Below, in pieces: positions 9,895-19,261 of a stretch of DNA of 64,000 nucleotides. Source of the DNA: Rhizobium herbae (GTDB taxonomy: Bacteria; Pseudomonadota; Alphaproteobacteria; Rhizobiales; Rhizobiaceae). A program made the position numbers and the translations under genes. A model generated the notes under the pieces. The model ran no database searches, was not told where the DNA came from, and saw only the letters and a list, made by a program, of their open reading frames with translations. The number at the start of each line of letters is the position of its first letter. The stretch's first letter is position 1. The stretch lies in assembly GCF_019511375.1 (NCBI RefSeq), contig NZ_JAEUAO010000007.1:186001-250000 (forward strand). The letters are read 5' to 3'.

Positions 9895-10392
9895 CTATCG
9901 CGAAGCGCCGTTGCCTGCGTCTTCCTGCCTGCGCCTGCGAATTTCGTCAGTCCTGACAACGAGCCGGCTGACGATATCGTGCATCTGGTCGAGCTGTTCG
10001 TCATCGAGGGCTGAAAAGATTTCCTCGATCAGCTGTTTTCGCGGGTGTTCGGCCGCTTCCAGGACGACGCGGCCGACTTCGGTGATCGAAACGATCTTCG
10101 CGCGGCGATCTTCCGGATCGGGCTTGCGCACGACCAGCTTGTCGCGCTCCAGCCCGTCGATCGCCTCCGTTACAGTGCGCGGCGCGAAATTGAGCGCGAG
10201 GGCAATGTCCGTAGACCGACAGGGGCCGAGCTTGCTCAGAAAAAACAAAAATTTGCTGCGCGCCAGTGACACGCCTTCCTCGGTCATCGATTCGTTGATG
10301 AGCCGGTGAACGCGGTGATAAAGCTCAAAGAGCTTGTCGGAGACTTCGAATGTGGATTTCATGCGTTTCATATGTATATTATGAGGTGCCAT
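9895..10392 (-). CDS. MarR family transcriptional regulator
   Basis: A winged-helix repressor-type protein of up to 165 residues. The MarR core is clear: recognition helix region STDIALALNFAPRTVTEAIDGLE and the wing motif DPEDRRAKIVSITEVGR. Regulators of this family usually bind a palindrome as a dimer and respond to small phenolic ligands or oxidants; the ligand is unknown here. The longest frame begins at 10392, but no ribosome-binding site precedes it, and a promoter-like TTTGAC-N17-ACATAT overlaps that codon. A start at the ATGs at 10371 or 10362 is therefore also likely. The gene is divergent from the SbcD-like gene, which could be a target, though nothing proves it. Confidence 0.88.
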   Translation of the reverse strand: MAPHNIHMKRMKSTFEVSDKLFELYHRVHRLINESMTEEGVSLARSKFLFFLSKLGPCRSTDIALALNFAPRTVTEAIDGLERDKLVVRKPDPEDRRAKIVSITEVGRVVLEAAEHPRKQLIEEIFSALDDEQLDQMHDIVSRLVVRTDEIRRRRQEDAGNGASR

Positions 10393-10550
10393 GTCAAATG
10401 GGGGCTCTCAGGACGCCGTCGTCAAGCCCGTTCTTCTGCTCGAGACGTCAGGCTTCCCTCAACTGGTGGGAAGAGCGAAATCCTTGAATAGGCGCTGGCG
10501 CAGTGTTCGCCGGTATTGACGCGACGGCGGACAGCGGGCCATGGTCGGCC

Positions 10551-11828
10551 ATGCCGTTCCGTTTCGTCCACACCGCCGATCTCCATCTCGATTCCCCCTT
10601 GCGCAGTCTGGCGCTGAAAAATCCGGAGCTTGCCGAACTGGTGCGCGGTGCGACCCGAACGGCGCTCGCAAGGATCGTCGACCTGTGCCTGGCGGAAAAC
10701 GTCGATGCCCTGTTGCTGGCGGGCGATCTCTACGACGGCTCGCAGACTTCGATGAACACGGCGCTTTATCTGGCGGGAGAACTGCGCCGGCTGGAGGCTG
10801 CCGGCGTCAAGGTCTTTGTCATTCGTGGCAACCACGATTCCCAGTCCGCCATCAAGCGAGAACTCACCCTGCCGGCAAATGTCCATCTGTTCAGCGGGCG
10901 GGCAAAACCGGTGCTGGCAAAGATACTGGAGAACGGCCGCCAGGTGCATATCCATGGCGTCGGCTTCGATAATCCGCACGCCCCCGATAGCCTGTTGCCG
11001 TCGTTCCAGGCGCCGATCGCCGATGCGGTCAACATCGGCATGCTGCATACGAGCCTGGCCGGATCGCGGGGGCATGATCCCTATGCGCCCTGTAGTGTCG
11101 CCGAACTGGCGGGGCATGGTTTCGACTACTGGGCGCTGGGCCACGTGCACTTGAGACAGGTGCATTGCGAAAAGCCGTTGATCGTCATGCCCGGCATGCC
11201 GCAGGGCCGCGATATCAACGAGGCCGGGCCGAAAACGGTGACGCTGGTGACGGTCGGCGATGACGGTTCTCTGGAGCATCAGGAACGCGCGATCGGGCAG
11301 GCGGTGTTCGAGCGCGTCACGATCGATCTGACCGGCGTGAGGGACTGGCGGCAGATGCTGGACAAGGCGGCAGAAACGCTGTCGTCGCTCAGAAGCCGGA
11401 CGGTTGCCGATCATCTCATCCTGCGATTTTCCCTGACCGGTGCGACGCCGCTTGCCTGGAAGCTCCGGCGCGATCCGGATTTCCTGCTCGCCGAAATTTC
11501 CAATGTGGCCGCGGGATTGAGCGGCTGCTGGATCGAGAAGATCGACATCGATTGCCGGGGCGAGCAAGGTGCCGGGACGTCGTCCGGTCCTGACCCGGTC
11601 GAGGAGCTTGCCGCCCTGATCCGTTCCGACGTGCTGCCTTCGCACGCCTTTCGCCAGGAGGCAGGCGCAATGCTGGATGAATTGCTGCGGCAACTGCCGC
11701 GCGAGTTGCACGAGGCCTTGGCCAGCGACGAGGCCGCCGCTGCGCGGCTGGTCGAAACGATAGCGGCTGCCGGTAGTGATGACGTGCTTGCCTATCTGCA
11801 TGGCGGTGACGGCGAGGCGGCTCGCTGA
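10551..11828 (+). CDS. SbcD/YhaO-like DNA repair metallophosphoesterase
   Basis: A calcineurin-type nuclease subunit of 425 residues. The metal-binding motifs are in order: DLHLD (Asp10, His12), GDLYD (near 59-62), GNHD (93-96) and later GHVHLRQ. The C-terminal third is the capping region that partners with an SbcC-like ATPase. The ATG at 10551 opens directly with MPFRFVHTADLHLDSPL, the typical start; an upstream GTG at 10503 adds unrelated residues and was not chosen. The stop overlaps the start of the large ATPase gene (TGATG at 11826-11830), so the pair is translationally coupled and almost certainly forms a Mre11-Rad50-like complex for processing DNA ends or hairpins. Confidence 0.92.
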   Translation: MPFRFVHTADLHLDSPLRSLALKNPELAELVRGATRTALARIVDLCLAENVDALLLAGDLYDGSQTSMNTALYLAGELRRLEAAGVKVFVIRGNHDSQSAIKRELTLPANVHLFSGRAKPVLAKILENGRQVHIHGVGFDNPHAPDSLLPSFQAPIADAVNIGMLHTSLAGSRGHDPYAPCSVAELAGHGFDYWALGHVHLRQVHCEKPLIVMPGMPQGRDINEAGPKTVTLVTVGDDGSLEHQERAIGQAVFERVTIDLTGVRDWRQMLDKAAETLSSLRSRTVADHLILRFSLTGATPLAWKLRRDPDFLLAEISNVAAGLSGCWIEKIDIDCRGEQGAGTSSGPDPVEELAALIRSDVLPSHAFRQEAGAMLDELLRQLPRELHEALASDEAAAARLVETIAAAGSDDVLAYLHGGDGEAAR

Positions 11829-14800
11829 TGCGCCTTGATCGCCTCGACCTTGTTCGCTACGGCAAGTTCACCGGACGCAGCCTCGATTTCGGGGAGGTTC
11901 GTCGCGAGCGCCCGGATTTTCATCTTGTCTACGGTCCGAACGAGGCGGGCAAATCCACGCTGTTTTCCGCTTTCCTCGATCTGCTGTTCGGGATCGACAA
12001 CCGTAGCACCTACGGCTTCTTGCACCCCTACGAGACGATGCGGGTTGGCGGGGTGATCGCCGTCGGCGGCAGGGCTCACGCTGTCGCCCGTATCAAGCGC
12101 CGGCAAAATACCCTTCTCGGACCGGACGACCAGCCACTGCCCGACAATCTGTTTTCCGCAGCGCTCGGCTCGATAGACCGGGTGACCTACCAGATGATGT
12201 TTTCGCTCGATGACGACAGCATCGAGAAGGGCGGCGAAAGCATCCTGAAAAGCGAAGGCGAGCTCGGTGCCCTGTTGTTTTCCGCCAGTTCCGGCCTTCC
12301 CGATAGCAGCGCCGTCCTGTCCGGCCTGAAAGCGCAAGCTGATGCCTTCTACAAGCCGCAGGGTCGAAAACACCGGCTGGCAGAGCTGAAGGCGGAACTC
12401 GATGCGTTGAAGGACGAAAAGAGTGCCATCGACGTCAACGCCCGCGAATTTGCCGCGTTACGCAAGGCGCGTGATGTGGCGGCGGAGCGCCATGAGGCCG
12501 CGGTGAAAGCACGGGCGGAGCTGCGCGTTTCCCTCGATCACGCCCGCGACCGAATCGAGGCACTGCCTCTTCTGGCACGGCTGCGCGGCCTGCGTGCCGA
12601 GATCGCCGCTTTCGGCGACGGGCCAGAACCGCCAGCTGCCTGGCATACCATGTTGCCGCGGCTGCAGCGCGAGGAAGCCGACATCAGCGCCCGGCTGGAG
12701 CAGCTGGAAATTGATATCGACCGACGAGCAGCCGAGATTGGCGCCGTCGAGCGGGACGGAGCCGTGCTCGCTCTTGCGGCCGACATCCATGACCTGGAGC
12801 GCTCCGGGCTGGAAGCGCGCCACATATCGGCTGCGAGCGACCTGCCCAATCGCCTCGACGAGCGCGGCAAGATCGATGCAGACGTTGCGGCCTGTCTCGC
12901 GCGCCTGGGCCGTGCCGACGTGGCGAACGCGGCAACACTCATTCTGCCTGCGGCCGTCATCGGGCGCATCCAGGGCCTGGCGCAAAACCATTCTGCCTTG
13001 AACGAGCGGTTGGTGACGGCTGTGAGGGAGCGACAGCTTGCCAGGGAGGCGAACAGCGACGCCGTGAAGGCCCATGCCGCTCTGTCAGAATCGGAGACCA
13101 GCGCGCGCCCGAGCGACCCGGAGCCTCTCCTGGACGTCCTGAAAGGCCTGCGGCAAAACGATTGCCTGCTGCGGCAGCAGGCGGCGAGCCGGCAGCTTGC
13201 CGCGCTTGAAGACCAGCTTGCCGAAAAGCTGGCGGCTCTCGCCCCTTGCCAATTGGACGGGGACGGTCTGGCTGCGCTCGCCCTTCCCGACGAGAGCGAC
13301 ATCGCCGAGTGGACCGCGCGGCGAACGGCGTTGACGGAACAACTGAAGCGGCTCGATGACCGGATCGCCGAGGAGACTGCACTGGTTGCAGCGGAGGAGG
13401 CCCGGCTTGCGGAATTGACGAGAACCGGAGGTTTTGCTGCCGACGACATGGCCTTGACGTTGCGACAGGCACGCGATCACGCCTGGCAGATGCATGCGGC
13501 GCAACTGGATGGCGAAACGGCCCGCGCATTCGAAACCGCTTTGCGCAAGGATGACGAGGTGACGGCGATGCGGCTGGCGCGCGCCGAGGATCTTGCCCAG
13601 GCAAGGGGGCTTTCCCTCTCTGTTGCCGAACGCAACGCAAGGCTTTCAGTCTTTCGCGAGCAGCACCAGTCGGTGCTTGCTGACGTTGCCGAGTTGCGGC
13701 AGGAGATTTCGGCAGCAGCCCGTGGGTGTGGCCTGCCCGAAGAGACAAAGCTCAATCAACTGGTCGCATGGCTTGCCCGCCGAGCGGCGGCGCTCGACCT
13801 GCGCAACCAGGTTCGCGCAGCGCGTCAGGATCTGCGTGTCGCAAGGGCGGACGAGGAAAGGGCGCTTGAACGGCTGACGAGGGTACTCGCGGAATTCGGC
13901 GGAGCCGAAGGCATGCACGAGCGCCTGGACGATGCGCTGGCTTCGGCTGAGCGGAGGGTCACGGCTCTGCAGTCGATCCATCGCGCCCACGCCGCCGCCG
14001 CTGAAGCCGTGGCGCGAACGCAGGCGGCCTTGCGAGCGCGCGATGCCGCCTGGTCTTCGGCGGATGCCGAAATGGCAGGCTGGATCGCGCGGTGGGATGA
14101 GACAATCGGTGCAACCTGGCTCGCGCGAGACGGAACCTCGTCCGTCCAGGAAATCGTGGCCGTCCTTGCCGTCCTTCAAGATCTCGACAAGCTCATCCAG
14201 CGCAAGGCGGATCTGGACCATCGCATCGATGGCATGCGCAAGGATCAGGCAGCATTTTCGAAGGCCGTCGCAACGCTCGCCCAAAGGCTCTCACGGCCTG
14301 CGCCGGATGATCCGTTGGTTGCCTTCCGGGAAATCCGTCAGCGATTTGCCGATGCCGAACAGCAGGACGCGCTGCTGCGGCGGATTTCGGATGAGAACGA
14401 AGTGCGCATGTCCGAACATCGCGATTTGATCGAATTGCGCCGCCGCCACGACGTTCAGAAGCAGAGCATGCTCGATCTTTATCGTTGCGCAACGCTCGTG
14501 GATGTCGGCGATCATCTGGAGGCCGCAAAGGCGCGTGATCGTCTGCGGGGGCGGATCGCCGAAGCCGAATCGGACCTTGCGGCGCGCCTGGGCGTCGGGC
14601 GTGTCGAAGAAGCGGAGATGATCCTGAGCGCGGTCGACGAGGCGGGCCTGCGGCTGGAAGCGGCCGAACTGCAATCGCGGTGGGAACAATGCGACCAAGA
14701 CGCAAGCGAACTGCATGCGGAGCGGCGCGACGCGGAGAAGGCGCTCGCTGCAATCGGCGGCGGCGATGCGGCCGCCCATATCGAAGAACGCCGTCGCACC

Positions 14801-15301
14801 GTGCTCGCCGAAGTCGAGGAACGGGCGATCGCCTATCTGAAGCTTAAAACCGGCATTCTCGCGGGCGAAACGGCGCTCCGGCTCTACCGCGAACGACATC
14901 GCAGTGCGATGATGCAGCGTGCTTCGGCAGCCTTCAGCAGGATCAGCGGCGGTGAATATGTCGGGCTTTCGACCCAGGCGGAAAACGGCAGGGAATTCCT
15001 GATCGCGAACGCGGCCGGCGGGGGCTCGAAACTCGCGGACGACCTTTCCAAGGGCACCCGTTTTCAGCTCTATCTGGCGTTGCGCATCGCCGGCTATCAC
15101 GAAGTCGCGGCAACGCGCGAATCACTGCCTTTCGTCGCCGACGATATCATGGAAACCTTCGATGACGGCCGCGCGCAGCATGCCTTCGCACTGATGGCGG
15201 ACATGGCGCGGGTGGGACAGGTGATCTACCTGACCCACCACCAGCACCTGTGTGACATAGCCCGTGCGGCCTGCCCGGATGTAACGATCCATACGCTTTG
15301 A
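11828..15301 (+). CDS. Large AAA ATPase, YhaN/SbcC-like (Rad50 family)
   Basis: A Rad50/SMC-type protein of 1157 residues. The N-terminal P-loop GPNEAGKST lies near residues 36-44 (EAGKST is typical of YhaN-type ATPases). Long alpha-helical coiled-coil stretches rich in Ala, Arg, Glu and Leu fill residues about 170-1000. The C-terminal lobe carries the signature-like DDLSKGTRFQLYLALRIA and a Walker B LPFVADDIMETFD followed by the H-loop-like YLTHHQHL. The classic zinc-hook CxxC is not obvious in the middle. It overlaps the preceding nuclease gene by one base, and the two products should act together in DNA end processing. Confidence 0.88.
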   Translation: MRLDRLDLVRYGKFTGRSLDFGEVRRERPDFHLVYGPNEAGKSTLFSAFLDLLFGIDNRSTYGFLHPYETMRVGGVIAVGGRAHAVARIKRRQNTLLGPDDQPLPDNLFSAALGSIDRVTYQMMFSLDDDSIEKGGESILKSEGELGALLFSASSGLPDSSAVLSGLKAQADAFYKPQGRKHRLAELKAELDALKDEKSAIDVNAREFAALRKARDVAAERHEAAVKARAELRVSLDHARDRIEALPLLARLRGLRAEIAAFGDGPEPPAAWHTMLPRLQREEADISARLEQLEIDIDRRAAEIGAVERDGAVLALAADIHDLERSGLEARHISAASDLPNRLDERGKIDADVAACLARLGRADVANAATLILPAAVIGRIQGLAQNHSALNERLVTAVRERQLAREANSDAVKAHAALSESETSARPSDPEPLLDVLKGLRQNDCLLRQQAASRQLAALEDQLAEKLAALAPCQLDGDGLAALALPDESDIAEWTARRTALTEQLKRLDDRIAEETALVAAEEARLAELTRTGGFAADDMALTLRQARDHAWQMHAAQLDGETARAFETALRKDDEVTAMRLARAEDLAQARGLSLSVAERNARLSVFREQHQSVLADVAELRQEISAAARGCGLPEETKLNQLVAWLARRAAALDLRNQVRAARQDLRVARADEERALERLTRVLAEFGGAEGMHERLDDALASAERRVTALQSIHRAHAAAAEAVARTQAALRARDAAWSSADAEMAGWIARWDETIGATWLARDGTSSVQEIVAVLAVLQDLDKLIQRKADLDHRIDGMRKDQAAFSKAVATLAQRLSRPAPDDPLVAFREIRQRFADAEQQDALLRRISDENEVRMSEHRDLIELRRRHDVQKQSMLDLYRCATLVDVGDHLEAAKARDRLRGRIAEAESDLAARLGVGRVEEAEMILSAVDEAGLRLEAAELQSRWEQCDQDASELHAERRDAEKALAAIGGGDAAAHIEERRRTVLAEVEERAIAYLKLKTGILAGETALRLYRERHRSAMMQRASAAFSRISGGEYVGLSTQAENGREFLIANAAGGGSKLADDLSKGTRFQLYLALRIAGYHEVAATRESLPFVADDIMETFDDGRAQHAFALMADMARVGQVIYLTHHQHLCDIARAACPDVTIHTL

Positions 15302-15424
15302 TTGCGGCTGACATTTTCCGGTTTCATTCGGCGGCGGGGATATGCAAGGTGCTCCTTTGCAACGCCGCTCGCTTCGCAACAGCGATCGGCAGGATTGATT
15401 CGTCGAAACCAGGAGCCATTTGCC

Positions 15425-15823
<399 letters not shown>

Positions 15824-15976
15824 GACTTCGCCACGCTAGTGGCTGGGGTCAGCGAGGGCTTGAGATCGGATGCGCGGCGGCTGTCCTTGCATTGAGGGGC
15901 CGACCGGCGTTATTGGTTGCCGACAACTTGCCGGCCGCAATCGTCGGGCTGCAGGCCGGGAAGAAGGATTTTCGCG

Positions 15977-16351
15977 ATGTACAATTTTCATGTCGGACAG
16001 AAGGTCGTCTGCATCAACGACACGTTCAAACATGTCTCGATCGACCAGGGCATCCGCAAGGGGCAGATCTACACGATCCGCTGGGTCGGCCCCTACAAGC
16101 ACTACGTCGATGGCGAGTTCATCGGCGTCAAGCTCGCGGAAATCCACCGCGGCCCCGATGATGGTCCGGAAGGTTACGGTGCCGACGACATGCCCTATCG
16201 CGCAACACGTTTCCGTCCGCTGCTGAAGGATCGGCTGTCGGCGCTGAAAAACCTGCTTGCGCCCACGCCGAAGGGGGAAAAGCCTTCATTGCCCGAGGCG
16301 CCGGAAGAGCCGAAGCGCAAGACGCCTGTCCGAAAGAAGGAAACCGTCTGA
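15977..16351 (+). CDS. Conserved hypothetical protein, 124 residues
   Basis: I do not recognise a named family. The protein opens with MYNFHVGQKVVCIND and looks like a small SH3-like or KOW-like beta-barrel (GQKVVCI, KGQIYTIRWVGPYK) followed by a charged linker and a Lys/Pro-rich C-terminus ending in basic residues. The core reads like proteins annotated as hypothetical in rhizobia. The ATG at 15977 is preceded by the ribosome-binding sequence GAAGAAGGA. The product is soluble with no signal peptide. The 15824-15976 gap upstream has no recognisable site. Confidence 0.7.
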   Translation: MYNFHVGQKVVCINDTFKHVSIDQGIRKGQIYTIRWVGPYKHYVDGEFIGVKLAEIHRGPDDGPEGYGADDMPYRATRFRPLLKDRLSALKNLLAPTPKGEKPSLPEAPEEPKRKTPVRKKETV

Positions 16352-16429
16352 CGGCTCGCCGCGCATCTGTCCGAACCAGGCGGATGAGCCGAGTGCCGGA
16401 AAACGGTCTTGCCCGCGCCACGTGGGGGC

Positions 16430-16702
16430 TCAGTACGAGGTACTGCTGCTCCCGTCTGTAACTTCCTCTCTGCGCACGAGCCTTAACGTCCGGTCCGGCT
16501 GGATGACATAGGTTTCTTCGGTGGGTTGGCCGTATTCGTTTTTCAGCCGGTGCCGCACGACGCTGCCGATCGGCGCCTTCGTCAGTTTGGTCGCGGGCTT
16601 GCCCCCATAGGTGATGCTTCCCGGAATCGGCGCAAGTTCCGGCATGGGGGCGCAGGCGGCAAGCCCCACGGCAAGCGCGGCAGTCAAAATCGCATTCCTC
16701 AT
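16430..16702 (-). CDS. Small lipoprotein, 90 residues
   Basis: The N-terminus MRNAILTAALAVGLAACAP is a lipoprotein signal with lipobox LAAC (Cys17), so the product should be lipidated and anchored in a membrane facing the periplasm. The mature part is about 73 residues, with a beta-strand-rich centre (GSVVRHRLKNEYGQ, EETYVIQPDRTLRLVRRE) and a Ser-rich end. No known family is recognised. It lies alone between a convergent unknown gene and the KpsC-like gene on the same strand, 175 bases downstream of that gene. Confidence 0.72.
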   Translation of the reverse strand: MRNAILTAALAVGLAACAPMPELAPIPGSITYGGKPATKLTKAPIGSVVRHRLKNEYGQPTEETYVIQPDRTLRLVRREEVTDGSSSTSY

Positions 16703-16877
16703 GTCGCGCGCTCCTTTGGCCGCGGTTGGCGACCACGATATTCCAACGACGGGACTTCGGATCGACTCGGGGGTTCAATTTCCAAGACATGGAGACGCCG
16801 TGGCCGTATGGCAAGAGGCAAGTCGGCAACGGCGCGTCATCATGCATGGCGTTGCGGGATGTTTGCCTACGGCGCTT

Positions 16878-17942
16878 TCACTCTGCTTTGCCTGCGCGCT
16901 TCATCCGGTGCAGAAGTTCGAGACCTTCCTCGAAGCTGATGGTTTTTTTAGATTCCGGATCATAATAGGTCGGATAGAGAATATAGGCGGCCGCGAAGAT
17001 CTCCTCGAAGGTTCGCCGCGCGGTACGGCGGGGGCAGGGTTGCCGGTCGTCCGTTACGCCCCAGCCGGCATAGAAGGGCATGCCGATGCACGTGACCTTG
17101 ATCCCCCTGATGACGGCTTCAAAGCCGGCGAGGGACGTTATCGTATAGACATGGTCGATGGTCTGGAAGGCATCGGCCAGCGTGATGTCGCGATCGAGAA
17201 TCTGGGCAATCGTTCTGACCTCCGCCGGCTTCGATCGGGCCGGTCTTGTGCCATGAAGGATTTCCGGGTGCGGCTTGTAGATGATCTGGGCGCCGGGGTT
17301 TTCTTTCGCGGCGATTCGCACAAGATCGTTGTTGTCAATCCGCGTTGCGCAGCCCTTGATGATCGACATGTCATCCTCGACCTGCCCCACGACGAGGACG
17401 CGCTTACGGTCCTTGGGGCCGTAAATCTCGTTGATGTCGACATCGGCCGACGTGTTGTATTTGCTGAGACGGGTTTGAATGAGGCGTGCAATTCCCATGC
17501 GGGCGCGCTCGAGCAACACCGGGTCGCCTGCGAAATCGTAGTTTTGAAGCAATCCCTCTAGCCGCGATTGTGCCGAGGGATCGTAATAGAGCACGGGAGA
17601 ATCGAAACACAAGGAGAGAGGCGCGGCCTTGGTTGCCCCCAGGGCAACGGAACGGATGAAGCCGTCTTCAATTCTCACCAGCGGCACGCCGTGGCGTGTG
17701 CAGAAATCTTCCAGGAAGGCGGGATGCTTGTAGCCCCAGACGTATACTGCAGCGGATTGGGCTGCACGGATTTTCGGCGCCCAAACGATCTGAAACTCCA
17801 GCCGGGAGAAAAGGACACGGTTTCGCTGAAAAACCTGGTGGCCCGGAAGCCAGTTGCCGAGGTGACCCTTCCAGGAGCTCAGCCCGAAGACGAAGGCCGA
17901 CGGCCTTGATTCTTCCCCCTGCGATTTCGACCAAAATGTCAC
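16878..17942 (-). CDS. Capsular polysaccharide biosynthesis protein (KpsC/KpsS-like Kdo transferase)
   Basis: A 354-residue cytoplasmic glycosyltransferase-type protein with one module of the capsule synthesis family. Diagnostic stretches are AVYVWGYKHP, RIEDGFIRSVALGA, the phosphate/nucleotide-site-like QVEDDMSI, IIYKPHPEI, and VYTITSLAGFEAVIRGIKV followed by GMPFYAGWGVTDD. KpsC proteins have two such modules in about 670 residues; this one has a single module, like half a KpsC. Family members build the poly-Kdo linker of K-antigens; in rhizobia related genes (rkp/lpsZ) affect capsular polysaccharide. The start is GTG at 17942. No other capsule gene is nearby, so the pathway assignment rests on homology alone. 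Confidence 0.85.
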   Translation of the reverse strand: MTFWSKSQGEESRPSAFVFGLSSWKGHLGNWLPGHQVFQRNRVLFSRLEFQIVWAPKIRAAQSAAVYVWGYKHPAFLEDFCTRHGVPLVRIEDGFIRSVALGATKAAPLSLCFDSPVLYYDPSAQSRLEGLLQNYDFAGDPVLLERARMGIARLIQTRLSKYNTSADVDINEIYGPKDRKRVLVVGQVEDDMSIIKGCATRIDNNDLVRIAAKENPGAQIIYKPHPEILHGTRPARSKPAEVRTIAQILDRDITLADAFQTIDHVYTITSLAGFEAVIRGIKVTCIGMPFYAGWGVTDDRQPCPRRTARRTFEEIFAAAYILYPTYYDPESKKTISFEEGLELLHRMKRAGKAE

Positions 17943-18110
17943 GACAAACCCATCTGCATCAATTTCGCCTTACAACACTTCCCTGGGCGTCAAATTGGCC
18001 TGCCCCAACCCTTTAGGCAAGCGTTGCCTCGACCGAATGCGTTGATTGCGCAGGCAACTTTCGTCTTAACGGACGCATGGGCAGCAGGAACAAATATGTG
18101 GGGGAGGGTA

Positions 18111-18186
18111 TGGTGGGCGATGAGAGACTCGAACTCCCGACATCCTCGGTGTAAACGAGGCGCTCTACCAACTGAGCTAATCGCCC
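18111..18186 (-). tRNA. tRNA-Val (anticodon TAC)
   Basis: Reading the minus strand from 18186, the acceptor stem GGGCGAT pairs with ATCGCCC, the D arm is AGCTCAGTTGGTAGAGC, the anticodon loop is TTTACAC with anticodon TAC, and the T arm is GGGAGTTCGAGTCTC-like. The 3' CCA is encoded (TGGT on the + strand at 18111). Length is 76. Confidence 0.95.
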
Positions 18187-18487
18187 TCGCGAAGCAGGAT
18201 CAGTGTCCGCCGCGTCGGTGGCCGTGATCTATGCGTATCGGCGAAAAACCGCAAGAGCGTTTGCGAAGATTTTTTGATTTTTTTGCAGGCGACCGCGAAT
18301 AAGCCAGGCAACAAGGCGATGAATGCGTTGTGGAAAACCGGCCGGCCTGCGATGCGCGACGGGCGCGCTCAGGTCGGGCCGGCATGATGGAGAGGGGGAA
18401 CTCCCCGTCAGTGGTGCCTTTCCCATTGCGCTTCTTCGTCCCTGTGGAAACAATTCGCCGACTGTCATCGTTTTGTCTCCAAACGTG
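18187..18487. other. Intergenic, no feature found
   Basis: The stretch between tRNA-Val and the tRNA-Asp promoter has no ORF with coding character. A T-rich segment (about 18260-18285) lies upstream of tRNA-Val on its strand and may belong to its promoter, but no clean -35/-10 pair is visible. Confidence 0.4.
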
Positions 18488-18516
18488 CTTGACACTAAAA
18501 GGCGAACCCCGTAGTT
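18488..18516 (+). promoter_or_regulatory. Probable sigma-70 promoter of the tRNA-Asp pair
   Basis: CTTGAC at 18488-18493 matches the rhizobial -35 consensus exactly. After 17 bases comes GTAGTT (18511-18516), a weak -10. It is 70 bases before the first tRNA-Asp. Confidence 0.5.
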
Positions 18517-18549
18517 AGCCGCTCATCGAAGCGGCCAGTCCGGTTCGAG

Positions 18550-18567
18550 CGGATGCGAAAGCATCCG
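18550..18567 (+). other. Stable GNRA-tetraloop hairpin before tRNA-Asp
   Basis: CGGATGC, GAAA, GCATCCG forms a perfect 7-bp stem with a GAAA tetraloop, ending 18 bases before the first tRNA-Asp. It is likely part of the pre-tRNA leader. Confidence 0.5.
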
Positions 18568-18585
18568 GATTGCTTGAAATGAAGT

Positions 18586-18662
18586 GCGGGTGTAGCTCAG
18601 TCGGTTAGAGTGCCGGCCTGTCACGCCGGAGGTCGCGGGTTCGAGCCCCGTCACTCGCGCCA
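18586..18662 (+). tRNA. tRNA-Asp (anticodon GTC), copy 1
   Basis: Acceptor stem GCGGGTG pairs with CACTCGC (one G-T pair). The D arm is AGCTCAGTCGGTTAGAGT, the anticodon stem CCGGC encloses CTGTCAC with anticodon GTC, and the T arm is CGGGTTCGAGCCCCG. CCA is encoded. The 77 bases are identical to copy 2. Confidence 0.96.
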
Positions 18663-18709
18663 TTTCAAGAAAGCGCTTCTGCGCCAATCCGGGTTTGCGT
18701 CCATAGTGC

Positions 18710-18786
18710 GCGGGTGTAGCTCAGTCGGTTAGAGTGCCGGCCTGTCACGCCGGAGGTCGCGGGTTCGAGCCCCGTCACTCGCGCCA
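18710..18786 (+). tRNA. tRNA-Asp (anticodon GTC), copy 2
   Basis: Same 77-base sequence as the copy at 18586-18662, 47 bases further on, and probably in the same transcript. The short spacer is unrelated to the tRNA, so the duplication covers only the mature gene. CCA is encoded. Confidence 0.96.
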
Positions 18787-19261
18787 TTTTCTTTCTTAAA
18801 TCAGGAAATCAGCGATAGAAACTGGCGCCCGTTCGACCGGTTTGCGTAAGCCCCGCCAGGAACACGGCGTCGCCGCACGGCATCTCGACCCATGCGAATT
18901 CCGGATGGTGGCTATGCGATAACTTGCAGGCTGCAGGAAAGGGCAGGTTCGGGATCTTTAACGAAAGATTTCAATCGATTTTAGGGTGCGCGACCATATG
19001 TCCCTGAGGCTGCACGGCGAGGCTGTTGCCAAGCGTGGCGCCAGACAGCGCACGGGTTTCCCGCGATTCGTGCGCGACTTGCACCGATTGCGGCTTTTGC
19101 CCGGTCTGCATTCCGTCCGCGCAAGGGGATGAAAACCGTTCTGAAGGCTTGCACAGCGGCGCTGGCTGCGCTAACGACGGGGGCGTTGCAACATATTTTT
19201 CGGCCTGCGAGCTTTGTTTTTTGCGCTTCTCCAGCGCGCCTCGCAGGCAGGGACGGATACA
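18787..19261 (+). other. Region upstream of the nuo operon
   Basis: This 475-base gap must hold the nuo promoter. I see no convincing ORF. A T-rich segment near 19190-19215 (CATATTTTTCGG, TTTGTTTTTTGC) is the most promoter-like part, but no clear -35/-10 pair can be assigned. Confidence 0.35.

Noticed and set aside
10503-10550. Upstream GTG start for the SbcD-like gene
   Set aside because: The added residues do not match the family, and the ATG at 10551 starts the conserved FRFVHTADLHLD.
15302-15424. Longer N-terminus for the cupin gene
   Set aside because: The in-frame residues before 15425 are Arg/Ser-rich with no conservation signal, and the cupin begins with its usual MEIKPC at 15425.
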